Source of the DNA: Anaerobutyricum hallii | Lineage (GTDB): Bacteria; Bacillota; Clostridia; Lachnospirales; Lachnospiraceae | Direction of reading: 5' to 3' | DNA length: 64,000 nucleotides | Assembly: GCF_900209925.1 (NCBI RefSeq) | Contig: NZ_LT907978.1 | Location: 2,079,001 to 2,143,000 of the forward strand | In this document: one piece after another, positions 20,246 through 30,324 of the stretch | Layout of the letters: each line of letters begins with the position of its first letter | Position numbering within the stretch: the stretch's first letter is position 1 | Notes under the pieces: generated by a model | The model's input: the letters and a program-made list of their open reading frames with translations, nothing else | The model's database searches: none | Told to the model about the DNA's origin: nothing | Translations under genes and position numbers: made by a program

Positions 20246-21598
20246 TTAAAATTCAATCGAAACTTTTCCGTACAGTAAATTTTCATCAATAAATCCTTGA
20301 ATATCTACTACAATTACTTCATTTTGTCTTAATTTTGTATCATTTTCCGACAATTCCACCGCAACTTTCACATAATGAGCAGTATATCCCTGGAAATATT
20401 TTTTACCATTCTTCTCTACGATTTCTTCTAAAAGTACTTTTTCTTTTCTTCCAACATACCATTTTTCAAATTCCGATTTATGGCGCTTTGCCATCGCAAG
20501 AAGTACATCGGAACGCTCTGTCTTTACCTGCTCCGGCACATGACCGGACATCTTCTGCGCTCTTGTTCCCTCTCTTACAGAATACTTGAAAATATGCATT
20601 TCGTAAAGATTAATCTTTTCAAGATATGCTCTTGTTTTTTCAAACTCTTCTTCTGTCTCCCCGACAAAACCGGCAATAACATCGGTAGTCAGCGCCGGAT
20701 GCTCATAATATGTCCTTAAAATATTTAAGGCTGTCTCATATTCCTCCGTTGTATATTTACGATTCATACGCTTTAACGTTTCATCACAGCCGCTCTGTAA
20801 GGAAAGATGGAAGTGTGGACAGACTTTATCACACGCTCTTAATTCCTTTACAAATTGTTCTGTAATAATTCGTGGTTCCAAAGAGCCAAGACGAATCCTT
20901 TCAATATCCTCTATCTGCTGTATTCTCTGAATCACATCAAGAAGCGTTATATCCCCCAGATCTTTACCATAAGAACTTAAATGAATTCCGGTAAGCACGA
21001 TTTCCTTATATCCCTGTGCTGCCAGATTCTTTACCTCTTCAATAACTTCTTCCGGGTTTTTGCTGCGGATTCTTCCTCTTGTATAAGGAATGATGCAATA
21101 AGAACAAAACTGATTACATCCATCCTGTATTTTAATATATGCTCGTGTATGCTCATTTACTTTATGAATTGTCAAATCTTCATATTCTTTTGTATGGTTA
21201 ATATCAATCACTTCAGAAACTAACGGAACCTGCTGTTCTTCTTCTTTTACTGCAAAATATTCCTCAAGGATCTGTGCAATATCCTTCTTTTTATTATTAC
21301 CAACAAGGATGTCTGCCATATTTTTCTCCGCCATTTCTTTTTCTGCAGCCTGTACATAACATCCTGCCGCTACGATCACTGCATCCGGATTATTCTTCTT
21401 TGCCCGGTGGATCATCTGACGGCTCTTTCTGTCTGCCATATTTGTAACAGAACAAGTATTTATAATATAGACATCTGCTGTCTCTTTAAAACTGACAATG
21501 TCATATCCATTCTTTTCAAGAATTTCTTCCATCGCATCGGTCTCATACTGATTTACCTTACAGCCTAGTGTAAGAAATGCCGCTCTTCTTTTGCTCAT
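20246..21598 (-). CDS. mtaB: tRNA t6A37 methylthiotransferase MtaB
   Basis: Radical-SAM enzyme converting t6A37 of tRNA to ms2t6A. The 450-aa protein has an N-terminal UPF0004 domain with cysteines (LGCKVNQYETDAM, NTCSVTNMADRKSRQ, AAGCYVQ), the radical-SAM cluster DGCNQFCSYCIIPYTRGR (about 156-173) and a C-terminal TRAM domain (about 380-450). Normal length. Confidence 0.95.
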   Translation of the reverse strand: MSKRRAAFLTLGCKVNQYETDAMEEILEKNGYDIVSFKETADVYIINTCSVTNMADRKSRQMIHRAKKNNPDAVIVAAGCYVQAAEKEMAEKNMADILVGNNKKKDIAQILEEYFAVKEEEQQVPLVSEVIDINHTKEYEDLTIHKVNEHTRAYIKIQDGCNQFCSYCIIPYTRGRIRSKNPEEVIEEVKNLAAQGYKEIVLTGIHLSSYGKDLGDITLLDVIQRIQQIEDIERIRLGSLEPRIITEQFVKELRACDKVCPHFHLSLQSGCDETLKRMNRKYTTEEYETALNILRTYYEHPALTTDVIAGFVGETEEEFEKTRAYLEKINLYEMHIFKYSVREGTRAQKMSGHVPEQVKTERSDVLLAMAKRHKSEFEKWYVGRKEKVLLEEIVEKNGKKYFQGYTAHYVKVAVELSENDTKLRQNEVIVVDIQGFIDENLLYGKVSIEF

Positions 21599-21783
21599 AT
21601 ATAAAATCTCCTTTTTCCGTTTCTCCTTTTCTGCTCTAATACACTCTCGGAACCTTTTATCATTTTATTCTCACACGTTACCTTCTTTATCATATAAACA
21701 TATATAAAAAAATCAACAGAAAAGAAGGACAATAAATTACCCTTTATTATTAGATAATATTTTCCAAATTCTCCTTAAATCTA

Positions 21784-21812
21784 TTGACTTTTTTACACTA
21801 AAAAGGTACTAT
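21784..21812 (+). promoter_or_regulatory. Promoter of the HPr-like gene
   Basis: TTGACT (21784-21789) and TACTAT (21807-21812), spacer 17 nt, 42 nt before the start codon. Confidence 0.65.
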
Positions 21813-21853
21813 ATTATTAAAAATATATAGACATTTTAAGGAGGAACGTATAC

Positions 21854-22090
21854 ATGAAAACGATTAAAATCTCTTTAAATTCCATCGACAAGGTAAAAAC
21901 ATTTGTTAATGTTATCAATCGCTTTGATGCAGAATTTGATTTAGTTTCCGGTCGTTACGTTATTGATGCAAAATCTATCATGGGAATTTTCAGCTTAGAT
22001 ATTTCTAAACCTATTGATCTGAATATCCATAACGCTGATAATCTCGATGAGATCATGGAACAGTTACAGCCATATTTAGTAACTGAATAA
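21854..22090 (+). CDS. HPr-like protein lacking the catalytic histidine
   Basis: A 78-aa protein with the fold pattern of HPr/Crh. The regulatory-serine segment AKSIMGIFSLD (about 39-49) is well conserved, but the phosphocarrier segment that should read GxHARP is LNSIDKVKTF, with no His15 and no Arg17. It therefore cannot carry phosphate in the PTS; a Crh-like or structural regulatory role through the serine is possible. It stands alone on the plus strand with its own promoter, AAGGAGGAACG ribosome site and terminator. Confidence 0.8.
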   Translation: MKTIKISLNSIDKVKTFVNVINRFDAEFDLVSGRYVIDAKSIMGIFSLDISKPIDLNIHNADNLDEIMEQLQPYLVTE

Positions 22091-22122
22091 TTCTATTGCA
22101 CAGTTACATAATGTATGAAATC

Positions 22123-22158
22123 AACCGAGGAAAATACTTTATTTTCCCCGGTTTTTTT
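22123..22158 (+). terminator. Terminator after the HPr-like gene
   Basis: Stem AACCGAGGAAAATA with its complement (22123-22152, one mismatch), followed by seven T, 32 nt past the stop. Confidence 0.9.
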
Positions 22159-22172
22159 AATACATTTTTCAA

Positions 22173-23357
22173 TTAATGTGCATTAATCTTAATCTCTTCT
22201 GTTGTCTCGATCGCTGTTTTCATCAATTCATCAATACAGTCATCAAGATTTCTCTCAGAGCGTTTGATCACATCTAATCTCGGCTTGGTAACCGGATGTT
22301 TTGCCACAAAGATCGTACAGCAATCTTCATATGGAAGAATAGATGTCTCATATGTTCCAATCTTTTCTGCCACTTTTACAATTTCATTTTTATCAAGTCC
22401 GATACATGGACGGAATACCGGCATCTGACAAACCTCATTCGTCACATACAGACTGTGCATCGTCTGACTGGCAACCTGTCCGATACTTTCTCCTGTAACA
22501 AGAGAAAGACAGTTATCCTGATTAGCAAAATGTTCTGCAATCTTCATCATATAACGGCGCATAATAATCGTAAGCTCATCATGTGGACACTTCTCATAGA
22601 TTGCCATCTGAATATCTGTAAAGTTAACGACATGCAGAGTGATCGGTCCTGTATACTTTGCGATTTCTTTCGCTAAATCTACAACCTTCTGTTTTGCTCT
22701 CTCACTTGTATAAGGAGGTGCATGGAAGTAAGTTGCATCGATACTTACCCCTCTCTTAGAAATCATATAGCCTGCCACAGGGCTGTCGATACCACCGGAA
22801 AGAAGAAGCATTGCTCTTCCGTTTGTACCAACCGGCATTCCCCCTGGTCCTGCGATTTCTCTGGAATAAATATATACCTTATCACGAATCTCCACTGTAA
22901 GCATAACATCTGGATTGTGTACATCAACACTTAAGTCCTCAAACTTCTCTAACAATCTCTCTCCAAGACGGGCTGCCGCTTCCATAGAAGGAATCGGATA
23001 CTTTTTATCTGCTCTTCTTACATGTACTTTAAAAGAAAAATGCTTGTCTGCATAATCCTCATCAACATATTTTTCTACTACTTCTGCAATCTTTTCAAAA
23101 TCTTTATCTTCTTCCACTACGATCGGACAGATTCCTGCAATACCAAATACATGGCTTAAACTTTCCACTGCCTCATCAAAATCATATTCTTCTAATGCAT
23201 GTACAAAAATACGTCCGGATTCTTTTCGGATAGCAAACTCTCCAACCGGTTTTAATGCATACTTCATCTGACGAACAAGGGCATCTTCAAAAAAGCGGCG
23301 GTTATTTCCCTTGATTCCTATTTCCGCATATTTAATCAAAAATGCTTTAAATTCCAT
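22173..23357 (-). CDS. thiI: tRNA 4-thiouridine sulfurtransferase ThiI
   Basis: Adenylates tRNA U8 and transfers sulfur from a cysteine desulfurase. The 394-aa protein has a ferredoxin-like/THUMP region (1-165), the PP-loop LLSGGIDSPVAGYMISKRG (about 180-198) and the catalytic Cys region (CQMPVFRPCIGLDK, then YEDCCTIF). The C-terminal rhodanese domain of the E. coli enzyme is absent, as usual in Gram-positives. The ATG at 23357 has GAAGGAGAT upstream. Sits after iscS, its sulfur donor. Confidence 0.96.
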   Translation of the reverse strand: MEFKAFLIKYAEIGIKGNNRRFFEDALVRQMKYALKPVGEFAIRKESGRIFVHALEEYDFDEAVESLSHVFGIAGICPIVVEEDKDFEKIAEVVEKYVDEDYADKHFSFKVHVRRADKKYPIPSMEAAARLGERLLEKFEDLSVDVHNPDVMLTVEIRDKVYIYSREIAGPGGMPVGTNGRAMLLLSGGIDSPVAGYMISKRGVSIDATYFHAPPYTSERAKQKVVDLAKEIAKYTGPITLHVVNFTDIQMAIYEKCPHDELTIIMRRYMMKIAEHFANQDNCLSLVTGESIGQVASQTMHSLYVTNEVCQMPVFRPCIGLDKNEIVKVAEKIGTYETSILPYEDCCTIFVAKHPVTKPRLDVIKRSERNLDDCIDELMKTAIETTEEIKINAH

Positions 23358-23387
23358 AAATATCTCCTTCTTTATATGTTGTACTCT

Positions 23388-23441
23388 CGTAGTCTTTCTT
23401 GTCACAAAATGAAGCACAAAAAGATTCCGAGAGTACATTAT
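23388..23441. repeat. Dispersed imperfect inverted repeat, copy 2 (family B)
   Basis: GTACTCTCG.AGTCTTT and AAAGATTCCGAGAGTAC frame about 20 nt; related in sequence and layout to 6492-6572. It lies between iscS and thiI and would form a hairpin in their transcript. Confidence 0.5.
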
Positions 23442-23453
23442 GTTCTAATTGTT

Positions 23454-24602
23454 TTATCGTCTTGTAAATCTCCGAAGCATCGGTAATAACTCCTTTAATG
23501 CCTCCACACAAATATCTGCTTCTTCTACTGTATTAAAAATAGAGAATGAAAAACGAAGCGTCGATTCATAGTATTCCTTTGTAAGGCCAATGCCCTTCAA
23601 AGTACCGCTGACTTCCGGTTTATTAGATGAACAGGCAGAACCTGCCGATACATAAATCTCACGTTCTTCTAATGCGTGAAGAAGCACTTCACTTCTTACT
23701 CCTAAAAAGCTGATACTCGCCACATGCGGAGCATCTCCGGAATTATCCTTCACTTCTGGAATCTCCTCCATCACTCTTTTTATAAAATGCTCCTTTATCT
23801 CTCTGATATGTGCGATCTTTTCCTCATGATTCTCATAAATCAACTCTGCCGCCTTACCAAGACCTGCAATCCCCGGCACATTTTCTGTTCCGGAACGCAT
23901 TCCCTTCTGTTGATTTCCACCCCAGATGATCGGCTTTATCTTTGTTCCATTCTTAATATAAATAAATCCGATTCCCTTTGGACCATGAATCTTATGTCCA
24001 CTTACAGAAATCATATCTGCTTTCCATTTCTTAGGGTAACAATTCAACTTACCATATGCCTGAATACAATCGGTATGGAATAAAATCTTTGGATCAAAAG
24101 ACTTTACAATCTTTCCAATCTCCTCAATCGGTTCGATGGCACCAATCTCATTATTCACGCACATAATAGAAACCATCAACGTATCTTTACGAAGCGCCTT
24201 CTTTAAAGCCTCTAAATCTACGATTCCATGTTCATCGACAGGAAGATAGGTCACTTCAAATCCCTCATCTTCCAAAAAAGATAATGGATTATATACAGAA
24301 GCATGTTCAATACAGCTTGTAATAATGTGCTTTCTCTCTCTTTTATTTGCAAATGCAGTGCCGATCAATGCAAGATTATTCGCCTCTGTACCACCAGAAG
24401 TAAAATAAATCTCCTTTGGATCAACTTTCAGACTCTTTGCGATAATCTCTTTCGCATGATTGACATACTTCTCTGCATCAAATCCTTTCATATGCATAGA
24501 AGAAGGATTCCCATACTCTTTCTCAAGTACCTCATCCATAATCTCACGCACCTGCGGCAGCGCTCTTGTGGTCGCTCCATTGTCAAAATAAATCTCTGAC
24601 AT
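23454..24602 (-). CDS. Cysteine desulfurase (NifS/IscS-like), partner of ThiI
   Basis: PLP enzyme that takes sulfur from cysteine. The 382-aa protein has YFDNGATTRALP at the N-terminus, TSGGTEANNLAL, IEHASVYNPL, the PLP-lysine motif SVSGHKIHGPKG (about 200) and the active Cys loop SAGSACSSNKPEVSG. The gene pair with thiI supports dedicated supply for tRNA thiolation rather than general Fe-S assembly. Confidence 0.95.
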   Translation of the reverse strand: MSEIYFDNGATTRALPQVREIMDEVLEKEYGNPSSMHMKGFDAEKYVNHAKEIIAKSLKVDPKEIYFTSGGTEANNLALIGTAFANKRERKHIITSCIEHASVYNPLSFLEDEGFEVTYLPVDEHGIVDLEALKKALRKDTLMVSIMCVNNEIGAIEPIEEIGKIVKSFDPKILFHTDCIQAYGKLNCYPKKWKADMISVSGHKIHGPKGIGFIYIKNGTKIKPIIWGGNQQKGMRSGTENVPGIAGLGKAAELIYENHEEKIAHIREIKEHFIKRVMEEIPEVKDNSGDAPHVASISFLGVRSEVLLHALEEREIYVSAGSACSSNKPEVSGTLKGIGLTKEYYESTLRFSFSIFNTVEEADICVEALKELLPMLRRFTRR

Positions 24603-24729
24603 TCTCGTTTACAACTCCTTCAAAAAATATATTATGTCTTATTGTTTTTTCATTCCATTCTCTATACTCAAAAAAGCAGCCATAAAAAATGGCATAATCG
24701 TATATAAACATAACATAAAATGAGAGAGA

Positions 24730-24906
24730 AGTAAAATGGATTTTGCGGATAAACAGACGAAAATGAAAAAGGATACTCCCCTCAAGCTGTAAAGATAGTC
24801 GTTCGAGCAAAATGCTTCACCGCATTTTCACTCACTCCGACATTACATCTTGAGGGCAGTATCCTTTTTCATTTTCTGTTTGTTGGCTCTCCAAAGTCAT
24901 TTTACT
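24730..24906. repeat. 177-bp long palindromic (MITE-like or giant hairpin) element
   Basis: Imperfect arms of about 64 bp (24730-24793 and 24843-24906) pair over almost their whole length, including AAAATGAAAAAGGATACT (left) and AGTATCCTTTTTCATTTT (right), and CCCTCAAG/CTTGAGGG. The loop holds a second small inverted repeat (AAAATGC ... GCATTTT, 24809-24829). It lies between the iscS promoter region and the end of the surface-protein gene. Its T-rich flanks could make it a two-way terminator, but the size suggests a mobile palindromic element. Confidence 0.6.
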
Positions 24907-24957
24907 GGCTGTTAGAGAAGAAGTGGTTAAAAATTCAAGAAAACCTTGATATTATAA

Positions 24958-27900
24958 TTATTTTACCTTGATTTTAAAGGTTGCTTTTTTTCCGCTTCCG
25001 TCGGTTGCCATAGCGGTAATCTTTATAGCTTTTCCTTTGGCGGTCTTTTTAGTTTTGACTACACCTTTGGCATTAACAGTGGCATATTTTGTGTTGGAGG
25101 ATGTCCACTGTAACTTTTTATTCGCTTTCTTTGTAGCAGTTACGTTGGCTTTTAATTTTAAGCTTTTTCCTGCTTTAACAGTTTTCGCTCCTGTAATTTT
25201 CACCTTCTTTACGATTCCTTTCATGGAAGTTACTTTCCAGGATGCGGAAACTCTGCTGCCATCAGTCGCCGTTGCCGTAATCGTTACCTTTTTCCCTCCG
25301 GTTTTCTTTTTCACTGTTACAACACCATTTGCATTTACTGTCGCTACTTTTGGATTTGAGGAAGTCCAGATTATCCTTTTGTTCGTTGCTGTATTTGGAT
25401 AAACTGCAGCTTTTAAAGTAACTTTCTTTCCCTGCGCAATCTGCTTGGAAATTCCGGCAATTTGAATAGAATTTACTTTTATCTGGCGATTTGAAATATC
25501 GTTTGGTTTATCTGTATTGTCATCTTTCTTGGAATCGTCTGGTTTCGGTTTGTCTGTAGTATCATCCTTCTTGGAATCATCCGGGTTTGGTTTGTCTGTG
25601 TTATCATCCTTCTTGGAATCATCCGGGTTTGGTTTGCCTGGATTAACCGGCTTAGTTTTATTCCATGAGAATTCCAGATATCCTGTATTATCTGCAGTTT
25701 CCTGCTCTTCTTCTTTTGGTGTGACAACACAAATTAAAGATGCCGTTCCCTCTTCTCCTTCTAACACATTTTCAGGAATGGTATACGTCTTTATAACTGT
25801 TTCTCCTACAGCTAATGCCGAACCTTCACCAGTATAAATCGGTGTATCTTCTTCTGAATTAAGATAAAATGCAATGGACAAACCTGTAATTGCTTCATAT
25901 CCAGTATTCTTCATTGTAACTGCAACCTGGTTATTCTCTTTTTGTTCTACATTTGCAATCTGTATATTGGCATAACCATAAGTTGTAGAGCAACTGTTGT
26001 TTGTTGTATCTGCCTCATGATAAGAAGGTGTTACTGTCAAAGTTACTTTTGTTTTTTGTATGCTTGCTGGTAAATGAGCAGTTACTGTACATTCTTTTTC
26101 TTCTCCAGATGCTATATTTTCAGATACTTCACCTGAATAGAGGACATTTTCCTTCTCATCCTTTATTACTGCCTCAAAAGAATTCATTTCTTTTTGGCTG
26201 TTATTTAAAACAGAGAAAGCAAAGTCGGCATTTCCATCTGGAACAATTTTATCGGAATCATAAGCAAGGTACTCCCCACAGATAAGGTCTGCATAGCTAT
26301 CTAAAGTATCTACTTTTAATGTACCTTTATCAAACTGCACACCGTCTTTTGTAACGTCTAAAAGATTCTGGGCAGCCATTACATTTCCTTCTTCATCTAA
26401 AGAAATGCTCATGCTTCTTATGTAGGAATTATCGTCTGAAATCTGAACAGATTCTCCCCAATTGGACTCACTGCCTTTTACCATCCAGAGTGTCTGCTTT
26501 CCACTCTCATCTACCTGACGATAGACAATTATATAAGAATCTCCATTCTTCACTACTTCGTAATCACTCAGGTTCAGTGAACATTCGCCTTCCTCTTTTC
26601 TTGTGGCAAGATCCCAGTAACAGATTCCATCTTCTTTTGTCGCAAATAATTGACCATCTGCAATTTTTAAATTAGAAAATTCTTCATCCGTAGAAATTGA
26701 TTTTACATCTCCTGATCCGGTCGATACATAAATTTTGCCGATATCATCATCAGAACTTGTTTCTTTCCACGCCATGTATCTGCCATCTTTACTCATTACG
26801 AAATCAGATACGGTATCTGTAGTATATCGGATAGATTCCTTATCAACAACACCGCCGCCCACATCTTCTACTCTGTAAATAGAATTACTTCCTTCTGACA
26901 GGAAATAGGAATTTTCTGTGTTTTCTACCCACGCATAGCATAACTGATCCTCATTACCCCCAACACTATACATCATTTCATATACGGAATTTGTATTACC
27001 ACTTCCCATATAATCTTCTTCTGTTTTTAATTTATCTGGAAAAGAAAAGTTTTCTCCGTCAAATTCCGCAGTATATAAATCCATCTGACGTAATGTATCA
27101 TCCAAGGTATCTTCTGCATACACCTGTCCATTTGAACGTGAAAATACAATATTTACCTTTCCGTTATTCTCCACTGCTGAAACACTGCCGCAAAGACAGC
27201 CTCCATCCTCAAGAAGCTTTGGCTCGCCCCAGCTTTGGCCATCATATACACAGTAATAGATGGCAACATTATTCTTCTTATCTTTTTCTGGATTATCATC
27301 GTTCCAAATTAAAAGCTTTTTACCATTAGTGAAAGAAATAAGCTGCGGTGCACTATTTGGAAAACAATTTTCCTTTTCAAAGGTTCCATCCAATGCGTAT
27401 GCCTGGATACTATTCTCTGTATCCTTTAGATAAGAACGGTCTGTTAACGTCATCTCCGACTCATCAATTACGCTTTTGGCACGCTTTTGTATACTGCGCA
27501 TCTTTGCCTTGCTCTGTGCCGGATAGAATTGATAATCTCCGAAATCATGTTTTAAATTATCTTCTGTCAAATCATAGTTAAGTACAGCAATATTAATTTT
27601 TGCCGTCAGATTTCCGGTAACTTCCAGAGAATCTTCCAAAGATGCTACAGGGAACTTCAGTTTGGAGTTCATCTTTCCAGTTAATGTACCTTCTGCATAA
27701 GTTCCGCCTCTCTTACTTCCAATTCCAATCGCACCTTCTAATGTACCATTAATTGCAAGACTTCCAGAAAATACAAACTGCTTTGCATTGTTGTATTTCA
27801 GTTCGAGATTACCTGCACTGTCAACTCCTACTCCTATTCTTGTATATACCGCTGAAAACGGTGGGTTCCAGTGGAATGTATAATCTGCGCCAGTCTTCAT

Positions 27901-28242
27901 CTCTGTCACGATTCCACCTTTGGAAAATACTGGTTTCCCACTTCCACAGGAAAATTCTAAATATCCTGCTACAGACGCACTTGCCTTAAGGCCAAGACTT
28001 GCATTCTGTTTTTTCAGCTTTCCTCGCAGTTTCGAATAGTCGTTCCAAAGTTTGGTTGTAGTTACTTTTTTACCCGTTGCATCCTGATAGAGATTCTTTA
28101 CTTTCCTGTAGGATTCACTCCAATACGCTGTTTTATTGCCATCAGGACCGATTACCGCACTATCATCCATCTTTTTAAAACCGATCAGAACTTCCACAGT
28201 TTTATTTTCTTTATTATAAACTGCCTGCACAGAATCCCCCAC
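24958..28242 (-). pseudogene. Large cell-surface protein with propeller-like, CARDB-like and Big_2 domains; N-terminus missing
   Basis: The open frame gives 1094 aa from a GTG at 28242, but there is no signal peptide, no ribosome site and no ATG. An in-frame stop lies about 50 nt upstream, so the true N-terminus is lost. Residues 1-250 are beta-rich, 280-680 have propeller-like repeats (SISTDEEFSNL, WGESVQISDD), 690-890 resemble CARDB domains, 895-945 are tandem 14-residue repeats (KPNPDDSKKDDNTD), and 960-1094 hold two Big_2 domains (WTSSNPKVATVNANGVV and WTSSNTKYATVNAKGVV). An integrase gene abuts the broken end, so insertion of the mobile element probably caused the loss. Whether a short form is made is unknown. 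Confidence 0.7.
25501..25639 (-). repeat. Tandem 42-bp coding repeat (about three units)
   Basis: Three copies of a 42-bp unit encode KPxPDDSKKDDxTD, a charged, Pro-rich wall-spanning linker in the surface protein. Confidence 0.85.
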
Positions 28243-28397
28243 AGAAAGCTTTACATCTGTTTTGCATAGTTTTCGTGATTAGTTTATTCTAACAATCTTC
28301 CATAATCACTGTTCATCCCATTTTTATCTTACGATATAATCTGATTTCGTAAGTTATTAATGGACGTCTACACAATATACGTGAGTAAAATACAGCA

Positions 28398-29657
28398 TCA
28401 CATAATGCCTATTAAGCTTTCATAATCAATTGCCGGACTCTGTTCAATTTTATTTTCCAGAAAGTTTCCTACTCTCATTGCCTCCTTCTGTTTGATGTCA
28501 TCCAACACATGTGTATAAGAAACTGTAGTGTTATAATTTGCGTGTCCCATTATCTCCTGGACAGTTCTCGGTGACATACCCTTTTCAAAACATCTTGTAG
28601 CAAAAGTATGTCTTAAAGCATGAGGATGAATCCCTTCGATATGACGTGGAACCTCTCCTGTATATTGCGCCTCTACACGAAACATTTCATTAATCTGCTT
28701 TGTGATACTTCGCAATATGCTTTCTAAATTATGTCGTCCAACAGGAGATCCAAGCGATGTTAAAAAGACAAGATCACCAAATTCTTCTGGTTGCCGCCAT
28801 ACATTTTTCTTTTCTTGCCGTCTACTATTGATTTTTTCATGTTGTCGTTCAAGAACAGCTTGTGTTTCCCCAAAAAATGGGACTTTCCTGACGGAATTTT
28901 CTGTTTTGGGAGTAGTTATTTTCAGCGTTTTTGCACCATTTATATACTCATAAGTTAGACTTCTTTTAACATATATAAATTTATGTACAAAATCTATATC
29001 ATCCCATCGTAGAGCACTTGCTTCCCCAACTCTCAAACCTGTAAGCAGAAGGAACTGACACATTTCCTGATACCAATGGTTCTGACTCTTCAGATATTCC
29101 AGAAAAATTTCCTGTTCTTCAACAGACAACACTCGTCTTTCAACTGTTTCACATTTCGGTATTACTACTCCAAGAACAGGATTAATTGTCATTAAACCAT
29201 TGGCAATAGCAGCCTCGACGCAGCTCTGGAAAATACCCGTAGCTTCTCTAATCGATTTTGAAGATCTGCCACATTCAATCATATCAGCAATTGCAGTCTG
29301 AACATGAATCTGTCTGATATCAATCAAAGGTTTTGTTCCAATACGAACGCCATAATAATTAACAAATTTTCTCTTATATGAAGGGGAACCTCCATTTTTT
29401 AATATTGGAGCTTTATATTTAGAATACCACTCTTCAAACCATTCATTTAATGTGATATATTTTCCAATACCATTCTTTGATAAATTGTCTCTTTTGACTT
29501 CGTCAATAGCAATTGCCAAATTCTTTTTGAGATTTTTTAATTTCCAGTCATATAGAACGATGGACTTACCTTCAACTTGTGCACGTCCCATATATCTGCC
29601 ATCCGGTCGCTGAGTTATGCCTCTCCCTAATTCCTTACCATTTAAGCTTTTACCCAT
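28398..29657 (-). CDS. int: Tyrosine recombinase (Tn916-type integrase)
   Basis: Catalyses site-specific insertion and excision. The 419-aa protein has an N-terminal arm-binding domain (GRGITQRPDGRYMGRAQVEG), a SAM-like core-binding domain (about 70-170) and the catalytic domain with Arg in LLTGLRVGEASALRWDDID (about 207), HALRHTFATRCFEKG (HxxR) and the nucleophile in YNTTVSYTHV. All catalytic residues are present, so it could be active. The ribosome site is AAAGGATGCAAT. Confidence 0.94.
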   Translation of the reverse strand: MGKSLNGKELGRGITQRPDGRYMGRAQVEGKSIVLYDWKLKNLKKNLAIAIDEVKRDNLSKNGIGKYITLNEWFEEWYSKYKAPILKNGGSPSYKRKFVNYYGVRIGTKPLIDIRQIHVQTAIADMIECGRSSKSIREATGIFQSCVEAAIANGLMTINPVLGVVIPKCETVERRVLSVEEQEIFLEYLKSQNHWYQEMCQFLLLTGLRVGEASALRWDDIDFVHKFIYVKRSLTYEYINGAKTLKITTPKTENSVRKVPFFGETQAVLERQHEKINSRRQEKKNVWRQPEEFGDLVFLTSLGSPVGRHNLESILRSITKQINEMFRVEAQYTGEVPRHIEGIHPHALRHTFATRCFEKGMSPRTVQEIMGHANYNTTVSYTHVLDDIKQKEAMRVGNFLENKIEQSPAIDYESLIGIM

Positions 29658-29741
29658 AATTGCATCCTTTCTATTGTTTTCTTACAACGAAAAAGATCCA
29701 ATCACTAATAAAATAAATCAAATTTCAGAGATGCAAAAATG

Positions 29742-29960
29742 CTATTTATGTTTCTTTAAATCTGATGTTCTCCCGTTTGGAAATTCTAAATTAGTATAGA
29801 AATCTCTCATACCAGAATTCTTTTCAAAAGTTTCCAAACTCATGATTACCATATCTCCATATCCGTTTTTTGTAATAAACACCGGCTCATCTGAACTATG
29901 GCACATTTCTGATATTTCACTTGTATTTCTAAGTTCCCTAACTGGTATTATTTTTGGCAT
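29742..29960 (-). CDS. Phd/YefM-family antitoxin without an adjacent toxin
   Basis: A 72-aa protein starting MPKIIPVRELRNTSEISEMC, followed by EPVFITKNGYGDMVIMSLETFE, which is the Phd/YefM fold (DNA-binding N-terminus, toxin-wrapping C-terminus). The ATG at 29960 follows GGAGATGGGAAA. No RelE/Doc-type toxin gene follows; integrase begins 85 nt downstream. The C-terminal 20 residues (MRDFYTNLEFPNGRTSDLKK) differ from usual family tails. Confidence 0.8.
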   Translation of the reverse strand: MPKIIPVRELRNTSEISEMCHSSDEPVFITKNGYGDMVIMSLETFEKNSGMRDFYTNLEFPNGRTSDLKKHK

Positions 29961-30060
29961 TTTCCCATCTCCTTTCATAATCATTGTAGCACAATCATGA
30001 CGCAATAACAAGCAATATCATTTCATTAGTCATAGATATTTTTCATTGATCAATACTAAT

Positions 30061-30255
30061 TTACATAGTTAATCCATATTTTGCATTTTTCTTCAATTCT
30101 TCATCAAACAATTCTTTATGAATAAAAACTCTTCGGCCTATCCTGACAACATATTTACAGCATGGATTCGATATCAATTCTCTTGCTTTTGTCTTTCCAA
30201 TTCCAACATAATTACAAAATTCTTCAAAAGACAATAATGTTTTTTCACACTCCAT
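30061..30255 (-). CDS. xis: Excisionase (Tn916 Xis-like)
   Basis: A 64-aa winged-helix recombination directionality factor: LLSFEEFCNYVGIGKTKARELI, then KYVVRIGRRVFIHKELFDEELKK. The ATG at 30255 follows GAGGAGTACAA; the longer frame from 30324 lacks support. Directs the neighbouring integrase toward excision. Confidence 0.88.
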   Translation of the reverse strand: MECEKTLLSFEEFCNYVGIGKTKARELISNPCCKYVVRIGRRVFIHKELFDEELKKNAKYGLTM

Positions 30256-30324
30256 TTGTACTCCTCTTTTCCAATCATAATTATAACAAATATTCCTTTC
30301 TATCAATAGAATAATCCCCTGCAA

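Noticed and set aside
25501-25639. Regular 42-bp repeats considered as a CRISPR array
   Set aside because: Units are contiguous with no spacers and keep the reading frame of the surface protein, so they are coding tandem repeats.
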